Assembly: GCF_963675965.1 (NCBI RefSeq)
Contig: NZ_OY780935.1
Coordinates: forward strand, 2,778,501 to 2,842,500
Length of the DNA: 64,000 bases
Source of the DNA: an uncultured Celeribacter sp.
GTDB lineage: Bacteria; Pseudomonadota; Alphaproteobacteria; Rhodobacterales; Rhodobacteraceae
Direction of reading: 5' to 3'
Below are positions 34,690-43,763 of this stretch, in pieces (within the stretch, counting starts at the first letter, position 1; every line of letters begins with the position of its first letter). The position numbers and the translations under genes were made by a program. Under the pieces are notes generated by a model. It had not been told where the DNA came from. It did not search any database and saw nothing but the letters and a program-made list of their open reading frames with translations.

Positions 34690-35190
34690 TCAGCGTGACA
34701 CGAACCGGGCCAGTCCCCGCAGCCAGAGGCGGGCAGCAGAAATGTCGATGCTGTCGAGCGCGTTCAGATCCAGCGTTGCGGTAACCAACCGCTCAATCCA
34801 CGCGTGCCGTTCTGTGTTCTTGTCCTCGGACAATTTCAGGCCCGCTGCGGCATGCAGCATCTGGCGCAGCTCCTGCACGTCGCGCATTCTGCGAAAGGCG
34901 TGCATCATTGCGGCGCGGCGCGGCGGGGCGCTGCGCCAGTCTTGCCTGCTTGTGTCCCGAAACAGCGCGGTGACGCGTTGTCCCGCGCCCTGGCAGTCAA
35001 AGGCCGCGCATCCGCTGTAGCCGCGCCGCGCAAGATCGTCGTGGATGGAACAGGAAAATCCCGACAGGTGATGGCAGGCGGTGCCGGCGTCTTTGCTGTG
35101 GGCAAACTGGTCGCCCTGATCAAATGCCAGCGCCATGCAGCATAAAGCGGCACAGTTTGCGCAATCGGCTGTGAACTCATCGGCACCCAT
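34690..35190 (-). CDS. Cysteine-cluster protein, YkgJ-like
   Basis: A 166-aa protein with a conserved N-terminal cluster: DCANCAALCCMALAF, GTACHHL, CSIHDDLARRGYSGC and FDCQGAGQRV, eight or more Cys likely to hold zinc or iron-sulfur. The pattern matches the YkgJ/CxxCxxCC family seen in Rhodobacteraceae. The C-terminal half is helical, with no known motif. It stands alone on the minus strand. Confidence 0.65.
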   Translation of the reverse strand: MGADEFTADCANCAALCCMALAFDQGDQFAHSKDAGTACHHLSGFSCSIHDDLARRGYSGCAAFDCQGAGQRVTALFRDTSRQDWRSAPPRRAAMMHAFRRMRDVQELRQMLHAAAGLKLSEDKNTERHAWIERLVTATLDLNALDSIDISAARLWLRGLARFVSR

Positions 35191-35344
35191 AGCGCCATTT
35201 GAGGCTAAAACGCCGTGGGATCAATACCAAAGCCGCATTGGTATCTGGGACAAGGCGTGACAAAGCCGCGACAGCAGGGCTGCGCGGCTTTGTCGATTGC
35301 GGTCTAGGTTTTACGGATTGCAGACGGATCTGCGGGCCTTGGCC

Positions 35345-35773
35345 TCAGACGATTTCCACAACCTCGATGGCAAAGGTCAGATCTTCGCCCGCCAAACGGT
35401 GGTTGGCGTCAAGGGTGACCTCGGTGTCGGAGATCTCGACCACGGTGACCGGGATCACCTGACCTTCGGGGCTTTGCATCTGCAGTTGCAGGCCGACCTC
35501 GAGCGGGATCTCCGCCGGGATCTGTTCGCGCGGCACAGCTTGCTGGGCTTCAGGGTGACGCTGGCCATAGGCTTCGTCTGCCACGGCGACGATGGTCTTT
35601 TTCTCACCGACGGTCATGCCCGGCAGGTGCTTGTCCATGCCCGGAATGATCTGGCCGGAGCCAACGGTGAATTCCAGCGGGTCGCGACCCTCGGAGCTGT
35701 CAAAGACGGTGCCGTCGGACAGGGTGCCGGTGTAATGAATACGAACTTTGTCGCCCGATTTAACTTCGGTCAT
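35345..35773 (-). CDS. FKBP-type peptidyl-prolyl isomerase, SlyD-like
   Basis: Speeds proline isomerisation and acts as a folding helper. The 142-aa protein has the FKBP core VRIHYTGTLSDGTVFDSS and GSGQIIPGMDKHLPGM, with the inserted-flap domain of SlyD type (PEGQVIPVTVVEI). It lacks the His-rich tail of E. coli SlyD. Start ATG 35773 gives the usual short N-terminus. Cytoplasmic, since no signal peptide is present. Confidence 0.92.
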   Translation of the reverse strand: MTEVKSGDKVRIHYTGTLSDGTVFDSSEGRDPLEFTVGSGQIIPGMDKHLPGMTVGEKKTIVAVADEAYGQRHPEAQQAVPREQIPAEIPLEVGLQLQMQSPEGQVIPVTVVEISDTEVTLDANHRLAGEDLTFAIEVVEIV

Positions 35774-35910
35774 GAGAATGCTTTCAGTTTGTGGGGGTGA
35801 GTTTCGAGGCTGCTTCTTCGCAGGTGCTCGTCGATTGGCCCTCAAGATAAGGGCTGCAGGTGAGATGTAAAGGGGAGGCCGGGCGTGTTCTGCGACAAAT
35901 CAGGCCGATT

Positions 35911-36774
35911 TCAGAACCATTGCCCGGGTTCCATCAATCCAAGGTCCAGAAGCTGCTGGCTGTTCCATGTGAACGGCGTGGAATTGTGCCAGTGAAAGCT
36001 GGCGATGTCGAAGGTCGACCCCGCATTGGATTTCAGCGCTTTTGCCGTGCGGAAAGACACGATGGCTGCCGTCAGGTTGTGATGCCAGGGGCAGGCATAG
36101 GTGTTGTATTCTTCGATGTTGAACAGATGGTCTTCGCTCAGCTTCAGGCCCTTTTGCGCCTTGAAGATCGCAATCCTGTCGATCCGGCGGCGGCGCGTGG
36201 GAATATGTTCCTCAAAGCGCCAGCGCAGCCCGCCGAAAAAATCCAGTTGCCGGTCCTTTGGCTGGCCGCTGCTGTTCGGGCGCGCCAGCGCGTAATAGCC
36301 GGATTTGTCGAGATGCGCGTCTTCGATCGATACGGCATCGGGCGCTTGGCTCAGATCGCCGGCATAGATGTCGATCACATAGGTCAACATCGCGTCGCGG
36401 CGTTCTTCGGTGTGAAACGTCAGCATATCGGTGATGCTGCGGGTCTCGCAGAACGGAAAGAACAGATATTCCGTGTTGTAGCAATAATAGAGCCAGAGGT
36501 CGGGGGCTGCAGCGATGATGCGATTGACCGCCTGTGACAGCATGTTCTTAGCCCGGGTCGCATAGTTGATGTTCTGGACCCGGGGGTCGGGTATGTCGGG
36601 CAGATTCAGTTCTTTGGGAGCAAACAGGAGCACCTGTTTGAAGCCCAGATCCAAATGGTGGAAAACGGTTGTGTCCACCTGTACCGGATCTTCGGCAAAA
36701 ATCAGGGCGACCGGCCCTTTGGTCAGGGCCGCCGTTCCGGAACCGAGAAAACTGTCGAGACTGTCGTGACGCAT
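35911..36774 (-). CDS. Probable glycosyltransferase-like protein (GT2-related)
   Basis: A 287-aa protein with a pattern seen in Rhodobacteraceae proteins annotated as family 2-like glycosyltransferases: an N-terminal FAEDPVQVDTTVFHHLDLGF, the strand KQVLLFAP, then LYYCYNTEYLFFPFCETRSI, and the C-terminal TPFTWNSQQLLDLGLM. No clear DxD metal site is visible, so the activity is uncertain. Start ATG 36774 (MRHDSLDSFLGSG). It is divergent from miaB. Confidence 0.6.
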   Translation of the reverse strand: MRHDSLDSFLGSGTAALTKGPVALIFAEDPVQVDTTVFHHLDLGFKQVLLFAPKELNLPDIPDPRVQNINYATRAKNMLSQAVNRIIAAAPDLWLYYCYNTEYLFFPFCETRSITDMLTFHTEERRDAMLTYVIDIYAGDLSQAPDAVSIEDAHLDKSGYYALARPNSSGQPKDRQLDFFGGLRWRFEEHIPTRRRRIDRIAIFKAQKGLKLSEDHLFNIEEYNTYACPWHHNLTAAIVSFRTAKALKSNAGSTFDIASFHWHNSTPFTWNSQQLLDLGLMEPGQWF

Positions 36775-36987
36775 GAACACTCCGTTGCGGGTTCCCAGTG
36801 AACTCGCAGTGCGCTCAAAAAGCCATGAGTGCCACCGGATTGCAAGGCTGCCTGCAGCGCGCGCGGGGATGGGTTTGCGGTGCGATGATGTACGCTGGGC
36901 GGGGGCTGTGGTAAAACCCATTTGCCCCAAACCCCGTCTTCCTGTAGGGAGACGCCTTGAATTTCCCTGAGAGCGCGGACGAAGGCC

Positions 36988-38319
36988 ATGGCCGACACCA
37001 ACACCAAGAAGCTTTTTATCAAGACCTATGGCTGTCAGATGAACGTCTATGACAGCGAGCGCATGGCCGAAAGCCTTGGCGGGTCGGGCTATGTCGAGGT
37101 GTCTTCACCCGAAGAGGCGGATATGATCCTGCTCAATACCTGTCACATCCGTGAAAAGGCCGCAGAGAAGGTCTATTCCGAACTCGGGCGCTACAAGGAT
37201 CTGAAGATTGCGAACCCGGATCTGAAAATCGGTGTCGCGGGTTGCGTGGCGCAGGCCGAAGGCGAAGAGATCATGCGGCGTCAGCCGATGGTCGATCTGG
37301 TGGTCGGGCCGCAAAGCTATCACCGTCTGCCAGAGCTGGAAGCCAAGGCCGGGCATGGCGAAAAGGCGCTCGATACCGATTTCCCGGAAGAGGACAAGTT
37401 CGAGAAACTGAAAGCCCGTCCCAAAGCGAAGCGTGCGCCGGCGGCGTTTCTGACAGTGCAGGAGGGCTGCGATAAATTCTGTGCGTTCTGCGTTGTGCCC
37501 TATACCCGTGGTGCCGAAGTGTCGCGCCCGGTGGAGCGCGTTCTGAGCGAGGCGCGCGATCTGGTCGAACGCGGCGTGCGTGAGATCACGCTGCTGGGCC
37601 AAAACGTCAACGCCTACCACGGCGCGGGGAGCGGCGGGTCGTGGGGGCTGGCGCAGCTGATCCGGGAACTGGCTAATGTCGACGGGCTGGACCGTATCCG
37701 TTTCACCACCTCGCACCCCAATGACATGGAGGACGATCTGATCGCAGCCCATGGCGATTGCGAAAAGCTGATGCCCTATCTGCATCTGCCGGTGCAGGCA
37801 GGTGGCGACAAGATTCTCAAGGCGATGAATCGCAAGCACACCGCCGAGGAGTATATTCGTTTGATCGAACGCATACGTGCGGCGCGCCCTGATATTGCGC
37901 TGTCCGGCGATTTTATCGTCGGCTTCCCGGGCGAGACTGATCAGGATTTCGAAGACACGATGGCCTTGGTCCGCGAAGTCACCTATGCCTCGGCATTTTC
38001 GTTCAAATATTCCCCGCGTCCGGGCACGCCGGCAGCGGAAAAGACAACCAAGATGGTTGATCCGGACGTGGCTTCTGAACGGCTCTATCGTCTGCAGGCT
38101 CTGATCACCGAGCAGCAGCGCGCGTTTCAGGACGCGATGGTGGGGCGTGAGGTCTCGGTCCTGTTTGAACGCAAGGGGCGGATGCCGGGCCAGATGGTCG
38201 GCAAGTCGGACTATTTGCATGCAGTTCACGTGACCGATGATGTCGCCGTGGGCGAGATTCGCCGCGTCAGAATCATGGAAAGTGGCCCGAACTCACTCGG
38301 TGGCGTTCTGTCTGAGTGA
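36988..38319 (+). CDS. miaB: tRNA-2-methylthio-N6-dimethylallyladenosine synthase
   Basis: Radical-SAM methylthiotransferase acting on i6A37 of tRNAs. The 443-aa chain has the N-terminal iron-sulfur domain (TYGCQMNVYDSERM, LNTCHIREKA), the radical-SAM CxxxCxxC in CDKFCAFCVVPY, and a C-terminal TRAM domain. First gene of a translation-linked stretch; an envelope gene pair separates it from phoH. Confidence 0.97.
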   Translation: MADTNTKKLFIKTYGCQMNVYDSERMAESLGGSGYVEVSSPEEADMILLNTCHIREKAAEKVYSELGRYKDLKIANPDLKIGVAGCVAQAEGEEIMRRQPMVDLVVGPQSYHRLPELEAKAGHGEKALDTDFPEEDKFEKLKARPKAKRAPAAFLTVQEGCDKFCAFCVVPYTRGAEVSRPVERVLSEARDLVERGVREITLLGQNVNAYHGAGSGGSWGLAQLIRELANVDGLDRIRFTTSHPNDMEDDLIAAHGDCEKLMPYLHLPVQAGGDKILKAMNRKHTAEEYIRLIERIRAARPDIALSGDFIVGFPGETDQDFEDTMALVREVTYASAFSFKYSPRPGTPAAEKTTKMVDPDVASERLYRLQALITEQQRAFQDAMVGREVSVLFERKGRMPGQMVGKSDYLHAVHVTDDVAVGEIRRVRIMESGPNSLGGVLSE

Positions 38320-38533
38320 GCGCATAGCTGTTTATTGGTGTGAGTTGGGTGCTAATAATGCCCGCAGGCGGGGTTCCGTTTCTATATATGCGTCAATGGC
38401 GCAGTTTTTCACTTCACATGAGGGGCTATCCTGTTATTTTCAGTCCGACATTTGGCAAAATTATCGGATGGTGGCAGAAAGCCTCGTTCTGTTGAATTTT
38501 GTGTGGGGCGTGCAAAAGGTGAGGTTGGCCATT

Positions 38534-39103
38534 GTGAGTGATAAATTCTTTCAGACCAAATGGGTCTTCCCCCTGATGGCGGTTGTTTCTGCCAGCATTT
38601 TTCTGGCTGGAGTCGCCGATCAGGCAAAGGCACAGACCGTTGTGGGTGAGCGCTATGAACCTGCGATCTGGATCGATCCGGATGGCTGTGAACATTGGGC
38701 CATGGACGATGGCGTCGAGGGCTATATGGACCTCAAGCGTGATCGCAATGGCATGCCGACCTGCCACCCGGTCAATTCCTGCGCGGTGATGAACTCGGAC
38801 CAGCTCTTTGCGGTCGACAGTGCGCGTGTGTCCAAGGCCGGACGCGACCACCTTGCGGCGTTCTTCCGCGATGCCAAGGCGCTCTCCTATATTATCATCG
38901 GGCATACCGACAGCACGGCCTCTGACGAATACAATATGCGTCTGTCCGAACGCCGTGCCAAAGCGGTTGCCGGGATCGCGCAGTCGGTCGGGGCGCGTGT
39001 GGCGGACGTCCGCGGTTATGGCGAACGGATGCCGAAAGCGTCGAATTCCACAGCGGCGGGGCGTCAGCAGAACCGTCGTGTTGAAATCCTGTGTATCAAA
39101 TGA
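38534..39103 (+). CDS. OmpA-family peptidoglycan-associated protein
   Basis: A 189-aa exported protein. A signal peptide (FPLMAVVSASIFLAG, cleavage near QAKAQ) leads into a short domain, IWIDPDGCEHWAMDDGVEGY, that is repeated in the lipoprotein encoded 12 bases downstream. The C-terminal domain is OmpA-like, with IIGHTDSTASDEYNMRLSE and a basic end QQNRRVEILC, for non-covalent binding to peptidoglycan. Start GTG 38534 was chosen because AGGTGAGG lies eight bases upstream. Confidence 0.88.
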   Translation: MSDKFFQTKWVFPLMAVVSASIFLAGVADQAKAQTVVGERYEPAIWIDPDGCEHWAMDDGVEGYMDLKRDRNGMPTCHPVNSCAVMNSDQLFAVDSARVSKAGRDHLAAFFRDAKALSYIIIGHTDSTASDEYNMRLSERRAKAVAGIAQSVGARVADVRGYGERMPKASNSTAAGRQQNRRVEILCIK

Positions 39104-39114
39104 GGAGCGGAGCC

Positions 39115-39432
39115 ATGAAAGCAGTTAAGGCCGTAGCGCTTCTCTCAGTATTGGGTGCCATCGCCGGGTGTACTGATGCGGGGCTGTATCAAGAGCACAA
39201 GAAAGACAAGACGGTCGACCGTGGCTTCGACAGCAAGCACCTGAGCCAGCTTGAGGCCGGGATCTGGATCGATCCGAATGGCTGTGACCACTGGATCATT
39301 GACGATGGCGTCGAAGGTTACCTGTCACCACGTGTGGACAAATACGGCAAACCCGTCTGTTCCGGCATCGCGCCGCCGAATACCGCCGTTGGCCCCTATA
39401 AGAGCGGGTCGAGCTTTGACGATCCGATCTAA
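39115..39432 (+). CDS. Small lipoprotein sharing a motif with the upstream OmpA protein
   Basis: A 105-aa lipoprotein: signal peptide with lipobox LGAIAGC (Cys about residue 19), then the segment GIWIDPNGCDHWIIDDGVEG, closely like the one in the OmpA-family protein just before it, and a Ser/Pro-rich tail. The two are co-transcribed (12-base gap, GAGGAG ribosome-binding site) and probably form one outer-membrane complex. A T-rich terminator follows. Confidence 0.85.
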   Translation: MKAVKAVALLSVLGAIAGCTDAGLYQEHKKDKTVDRGFDSKHLSQLEAGIWIDPNGCDHWIIDDGVEGYLSPRVDKYGKPVCSGIAPPNTAVGPYKSGSSFDDPI

Positions 39433-39454
39433 GATCGAAACAGGTTGAAAGTTC

Positions 39455-39486
39455 AGGCGGTTGCCTTCGTGGGCACCGCCTTTTTT
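39455..39486 (+). terminator. Intrinsic terminator after the OmpA/lipoprotein pair
   Basis: Stem GGCGGTTGCC / GGGCACCGCC with a TTCG-containing loop, followed by TTTTTT. Confidence 0.88.
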
Positions 39487-39628
39487 GCGCCTGTTTTTTA
39501 GGCAGTGAGCTTTGCGGCGGTTGGGCTTTGATCGCGCGGCTGTGAAGATTTTGTGTCCCTGCTTGCCAGAACCGCTATCCCTTGGCACCATGAGGGGAGA
39601 AGTCACATCCAGAGTCGGAGATAACTAT

Positions 39629-40639
39629 TTGGGCCTGAGCGCGTTGACACCCCCGAAATCACAGGACGCCGTCCACGAAACGCTACTTGAATTCCACGAC
39701 AACAGGTTGCTGATTGATCTGTGTGGGGAATTTGATCGGAACCTCGCGCAAATCGAACACAAACTTGAGGTCCAGATCGTGCGGCGTGGCAATATGCTGT
39801 CGGTGATGGGCACGGGGGACGCGCGCGGTCGCGCTTCGGCGGTGTTACAGGACCTCTACGCCAAACTGGAAGGCGGCCGTGAAATCGATGCCGGCGACAT
39901 CGATGGTATGATCCGGATGGGCGAGACCGAAACGGACAAGGGCCTGCCGGGCGACCAGATGGAAATGTTCCGTGGCGGTGAGATCGAGATCAAGACCCGC
40001 AAGAAACTGGTCGAGCCGCGCACCGCGGCACAGAAAGACTACGTCACCAATCTGTTCAAGCACGAGCTGGCCTTCGGCATCGGCCCGGCCGGGACCGGCA
40101 AGACCTATCTGGCGGTCGCCGTCGGTGTGAACATGCTGATCAACGGCCATGTCGACAAGATCATCCTGTCGCGACCCGCCGTTGAGGCGGGAGAACGTCT
40201 TGGCTTTCTGCCGGGCACGCAGGACGAAAAAGTCGACCCCTATATGCAGCCGCTCTATGATGCGCTGAATGATTTTTTGCCTGCCAAGCAGGTGGCAAAA
40301 ATGCGCGAAGAAAAGACCATCGAGATTGCGCCGCTGGCCTTTATGCGGGGGCGCACGCTGAGCCGGGCCTTTGTCGTGCTCGATGAGGCGCAGAACGCCA
40401 CCACCATGCAGATGAAAATGTTCCTGACCCGTCTGGGCGAGGGCTCGCGCATGGTTGTGACCGGGGACCGTTCGCAGGTCGACCTGCCGCGCGGGGTGCA
40501 ATCCGGTCTGCGCGACGCGGAACGCATTCTGGCGGGCGTGCCGAATATCGCCTTCAACTATTTCACCTCCAAGGATGTGGTGCGTCACCCGCTTGTCGCG
40601 GCGATCATCGAAGCGTATGAGGCCGACGAAGCGCTTTAA
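39629..40639 (+). CDS. phoH: PhoH-family ATPase
   Basis: A P-loop ATPase related to PhoH/YbeZ, which partners YbeY in RNA maturation. About 336 aa. It has an N-terminal KH-like region, Walker A GPAGTGKTY, Walker B FVVLDEAQNAT and the sensor GDRSQVDLP. Start is TTG 39629, preceded by GGAG; an ATG at 39590 in the same frame lacks a ribosome-binding site. It is followed by ybeY after 33 bases. Confidence 0.92.
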   Translation: MGLSALTPPKSQDAVHETLLEFHDNRLLIDLCGEFDRNLAQIEHKLEVQIVRRGNMLSVMGTGDARGRASAVLQDLYAKLEGGREIDAGDIDGMIRMGETETDKGLPGDQMEMFRGGEIEIKTRKKLVEPRTAAQKDYVTNLFKHELAFGIGPAGTGKTYLAVAVGVNMLINGHVDKIILSRPAVEAGERLGFLPGTQDEKVDPYMQPLYDALNDFLPAKQVAKMREEKTIEIAPLAFMRGRTLSRAFVVLDEAQNATTMQMKMFLTRLGEGSRMVVTGDRSQVDLPRGVQSGLRDAERILAGVPNIAFNYFTSKDVVRHPLVAAIIEAYEADEAL

Positions 40640-40672
40640 GCGCAGCGCCGCAAGACAGGCTGAGAGGCTGGC

Positions 40673-41164
40673 ATGACCGTCGATGTGATTTGCGAAGATA
40701 CCCGTTGGGAAACCGCGGGGCTTGAGGGCTTGGCTGAAACAGCGGAGACGGCTGTGTTACGCTATTTCGGGGCAGACCCCGAAGCGTTCGAAACCGCCGT
40801 TCTGGCCTGTGACGATACGCGGATTGCGATCCTGAATTCCGACTTCCGGGACAAGCCGACCGCCACCAATGTGCTGTCTTGGCCGTCGCAAGAACGCGCG
40901 ACGCCGGGTGACCGCCCCCCGCTGCCCGAGGCAGAGCTGCCGGGGATGGAGATTGAACTAGGCGATATTGCGATTGCCTATGATACCTGTGCGCGGGAAG
41001 CCCGGGAACAGGACAAGTCTTTTGCCGACCACGTCACCCATTTGCTGATCCACGGGGTGCTACATCTGTTGGGTTACGATCACATATCGGACGCGGATGC
41101 AGAAATTATGGAAGCGATTGAGACCGAGATACTTGCAACATTGGGTATCAAGGACCCATATTAA
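40673..41164 (+). CDS. ybeY: Endoribonuclease YbeY, rRNA maturation
   Basis: A 163-aa zinc-dependent RNase for 16S rRNA 3' processing and ribosome quality control. The zinc motif HLLIHGVLHLLGYDH is complete, with the third His in place. Adjacent to phoH and a corC-like gene, the standard ybe order. Confidence 0.97.
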   Translation: MTVDVICEDTRWETAGLEGLAETAETAVLRYFGADPEAFETAVLACDDTRIAILNSDFRDKPTATNVLSWPSQERATPGDRPPLPEAELPGMEIELGDIAIAYDTCAREAREQDKSFADHVTHLLIHGVLHLLGYDHISDADAEIMEAIETEILATLGIKDPY

Positions 41165-41208
41165 GCGAACGGCCGTTTTCAGGGCCAAGGTAATTTTGGA
41201 AAGGACGC

Positions 41209-42165
41209 ATGGGCGACACTGAGCCTGGGTCTTCTACGGCAGCGCAGAGCGCGCCGTCAGACCCCAAGAGAGAGACGCAGATTGAAACGACCGCCAAGGC
41301 CAACGGGATCTCACACCCTTCATGGCTCGATAAGCTGTTGAGCGTTTTTTCCTCTTCCAAAATCACGACACCCCCCACCGGGACGGACACCACGCCAGCG
41401 CAGCCACTGCCCCTGCAGCGGCCAGGTATGGTCAATTTGCGGCGCATGCGCGTTGATGACGTTGCCGTGCCCAAGGCCGAGATCGTGGCGGTTCCCCTGG
41501 ACATCAAGAAAGACGAACTTGTCGAGGTCTTCCGCGAAAGCGGGATGACGCGTCTGCCGGTCTACAATGGCACGCTCGACACACCGGTCGGTCTTGTGCA
41601 CCTCAAGGACTTCGCGCTGAACCACGGGTTCAACGGCAAGGGGGAACGTTTCAATCTGAAAAAGATGCTGCGCCCACTGATCTATGCGCCGCCCTCCATG
41701 CCCATCGGCGTTCTGTTGCAGAAAATGCAGAACGAACGGATGCATATGGCGCTGGTGATCGATGAATATGGCGGTGTGGACGGGCTCGTCACGCTGGAGG
41801 ATCTGGTTGAACAGGTCATCGGCGAGATCGAAGACGAACACGACATTGACGAAGACATGCTGTGGACGCAGAGCGCGCCGGGCGTGTTCATCGCGCAAGC
41901 CCGTGCCCCTCTGGACGATCTGGAGGCTGCCATTGGTCTGCAACTGGCAGATGCCGATGAGGACGAGGAAATCGATACGCTGGGCGGGCTGGTGTTTCTG
42001 CTGTGCGGGCGTGTGCCTGCGCGCGGGGAGGTGATCCCGCACCCTTCAGGTGCAGAATTTGAAATCGTGGATGCAGACCCAAGGCGGATCAAGCGGGTGC
42101 GCGTGCGATTGCCATCGGCTGTTGCCGCTCGTCCAAAAACCACGCAGGAAGTGGCCCCCGCATGA
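41209..42165 (+). CDS. CorC/HlyC-type CBS-domain protein
   Basis: A 318-aa cytoplasmic protein with two CBS domains (MALVIDEYGGVDGLVTLEDL marks the second) and a C-terminal CorC_HlyC domain (about residues 225-305). Such proteins are linked to Mg/Co efflux or tolerance. No membrane domain is present. The stop overlaps the lnt start as ATGA. Confidence 0.92.
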   Translation: MGDTEPGSSTAAQSAPSDPKRETQIETTAKANGISHPSWLDKLLSVFSSSKITTPPTGTDTTPAQPLPLQRPGMVNLRRMRVDDVAVPKAEIVAVPLDIKKDELVEVFRESGMTRLPVYNGTLDTPVGLVHLKDFALNHGFNGKGERFNLKKMLRPLIYAPPSMPIGVLLQKMQNERMHMALVIDEYGGVDGLVTLEDLVEQVIGEIEDEHDIDEDMLWTQSAPGVFIAQARAPLDDLEAAIGLQLADADEDEEIDTLGGLVFLLCGRVPARGEVIPHPSGAEFEIVDADPRRIKRVRVRLPSAVAARPKTTQEVAPA

Positions 42166-43667
42166 TCCGGGGTCTGCCGTCACGGCTCAGACAGCTGTTC
42201 ACTCTACCGCATCTGGCGGCTTTCGGCGCAGGTATGCTTGTGGCCTTGGGGCAGGCGCCGTTCGGTCTGTGGCCGCTGGCTGTGCTTGGGCTGATTTTCT
42301 CGGTCATCTTGTGGAATGTCACGCCGACAGCGCGGGCCTCTGCAGCATGTGGCTGGTGGGTGGGCTTCGGAGCCTTTCTGGTGTCGCTGAGTTGGCTGGT
42401 GAACCCGTTTCTGGTCGAACCATGGCGCTATGGCTGGATGATCCCCTTTGCGCTGCTGGCGATGTGTGGCGGATTGGCACTGTTCTGGGCGCTGGCGTTC
42501 TATTTGGCGCGCCGTCTGGCGCTGGGCCTGTTCGGTCTGGTGGCTTTCTGGGGGCTGGCAGAGTTGGCACGCGGGCATGTTTTCACCGGCTTCCCATGGG
42601 CCATGCCTGCCTATATCTGGTTGGACACGCCGATGGCGCAAGTTTCTGCCGTGGTTGGCCCCTATGGCCTGACGTTTCTCAGCTTTGCAGTCGCGGCGCT
42701 GATGGCCAAGGCTCTGATGCGTCGGTCATTGTGGGTTGGCGGGTTGGCAGCGCTCGGTTTTGCCGGGATGTTCGCGCTGGGGGATGCGATGTTGCTGCGC
42801 GAGGTTCCCGCCGACCGCACGGTGAAGGTGCGGGTGGTCCAGCCAAACGCGCCGCAGCATCTGAAATGGGATCCCGAGCATCTCTGGCAGTTTTACGATC
42901 GCGCCTTGAGCCTGACCCCGCCCGAAGGCGCCGATCTTGTCATATGGCCGGAAACCTCGGTCGCCGTGCCGCTTTATGCCGCAGGCCCGGAACTGGCGGA
43001 GATTGCTGCGGCCGCCGCGCCTGCGCGTGCCATGGTCGGCCTGAACCGCGTGGATGGAATGCAGGGGTATAACACCGCTGTCTTGATTGACGAGACAGGC
43101 GCGCCCGTCGCCAGCTATGACAAGCACCACCTCGTGCCCTTTGGCGAATACATGCCTATGCCGGGGCTGTTGGAACGCATCGGCCTGCGTGCCTTTACCG
43201 CGACCAATGGCTATGGCTATTCGGCAGGGGAAGGGCCGCACCTCCTGGATACTGGGGTTTTGGGTCAGGTGTTGCCGCTGATCTGCTATGAGGCGATCTT
43301 CCCCCGCGATCTGCGCACGGTCGAGCGTCCCGACTGGCTGTTGCAGATGACCAATGATGCGTGGTTTGGGACCTTTTCCGGGCCGCAGCAGTCTTTGGCT
43401 CAGGCGCGGTTTCGGGCCATCGAAACCGGTCTGCCGATGGTGCGCGCGGCCAACACCGGCATTTCCGCCGTGATCGGCCCGCTGGGGGATGTGCGCGTTG
43501 CATTGCCGCTTGGGACCTCCGGGGCGTTCACCGAAAACCTGCCCGCTGCCCTGCCGGTCACACCCTATGCGCGCTGGGGTGAAAGGCCGATGTTTGGTCT
43601 TTTGGGCGTGTTTTTCATCGCTGGGCTTTTGCGCCTGCTCTGGCGGGTGCGGGCAAAAAGAGATTGA
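42162..43667 (+). CDS. lnt: Apolipoprotein N-acyltransferase
   Basis: Adds the third acyl chain to lipoproteins in the inner membrane. The 501-aa chain has an N-terminal membrane domain (about seven hydrophobic helices) and a periplasmic nitrilase-fold domain with the catalytic Glu in WPETSVAVPLY, the Lys in YDKHHLVPFGEY, and the Cys in LICYEAIFP. Coupled to the corC-like gene by ATGA. Confidence 0.96.
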   Translation: MIRGLPSRLRQLFTLPHLAAFGAGMLVALGQAPFGLWPLAVLGLIFSVILWNVTPTARASAACGWWVGFGAFLVSLSWLVNPFLVEPWRYGWMIPFALLAMCGGLALFWALAFYLARRLALGLFGLVAFWGLAELARGHVFTGFPWAMPAYIWLDTPMAQVSAVVGPYGLTFLSFAVAALMAKALMRRSLWVGGLAALGFAGMFALGDAMLLREVPADRTVKVRVVQPNAPQHLKWDPEHLWQFYDRALSLTPPEGADLVIWPETSVAVPLYAAGPELAEIAAAAAPARAMVGLNRVDGMQGYNTAVLIDETGAPVASYDKHHLVPFGEYMPMPGLLERIGLRAFTATNGYGYSAGEGPHLLDTGVLGQVLPLICYEAIFPRDLRTVERPDWLLQMTNDAWFGTFSGPQQSLAQARFRAIETGLPMVRAANTGISAVIGPLGDVRVALPLGTSGAFTENLPAALPVTPYARWGERPMFGLLGVFFIAGLLRLLWRVRAKRD

Positions 43668-43707
43668 CCCCCGGCGGGGGCAGGTCTATCGCATTTGATC
43701 TAATAGG

Positions 43708-43755
43708 CCCGCACAACGGCTTCCTGGCGTGCGGGAGACATGAATCAATGGAGCA
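43708..43755 (+). promoter_or_regulatory. SAM/SAH riboswitch controlling metK translation
   Basis: The segment matches the known SAM/SAH riboswitch: stem CCCGCAC (43708-43714) / GTGCGGG (43729-43735), loop AACGGCTTCCTGGC, then AATGGAGCA. The loop GCTTC can pair with GGAGC (43750-43754), forming a pseudoknot over the ribosome-binding site GGAG. Ligand binding would hide the site, so high S-adenosylmethionine shuts down metK. This class is found upstream of metK in Rhodobacteraceae. Confidence 0.9.
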
Positions 43756-43763
43756 CCACCCCC

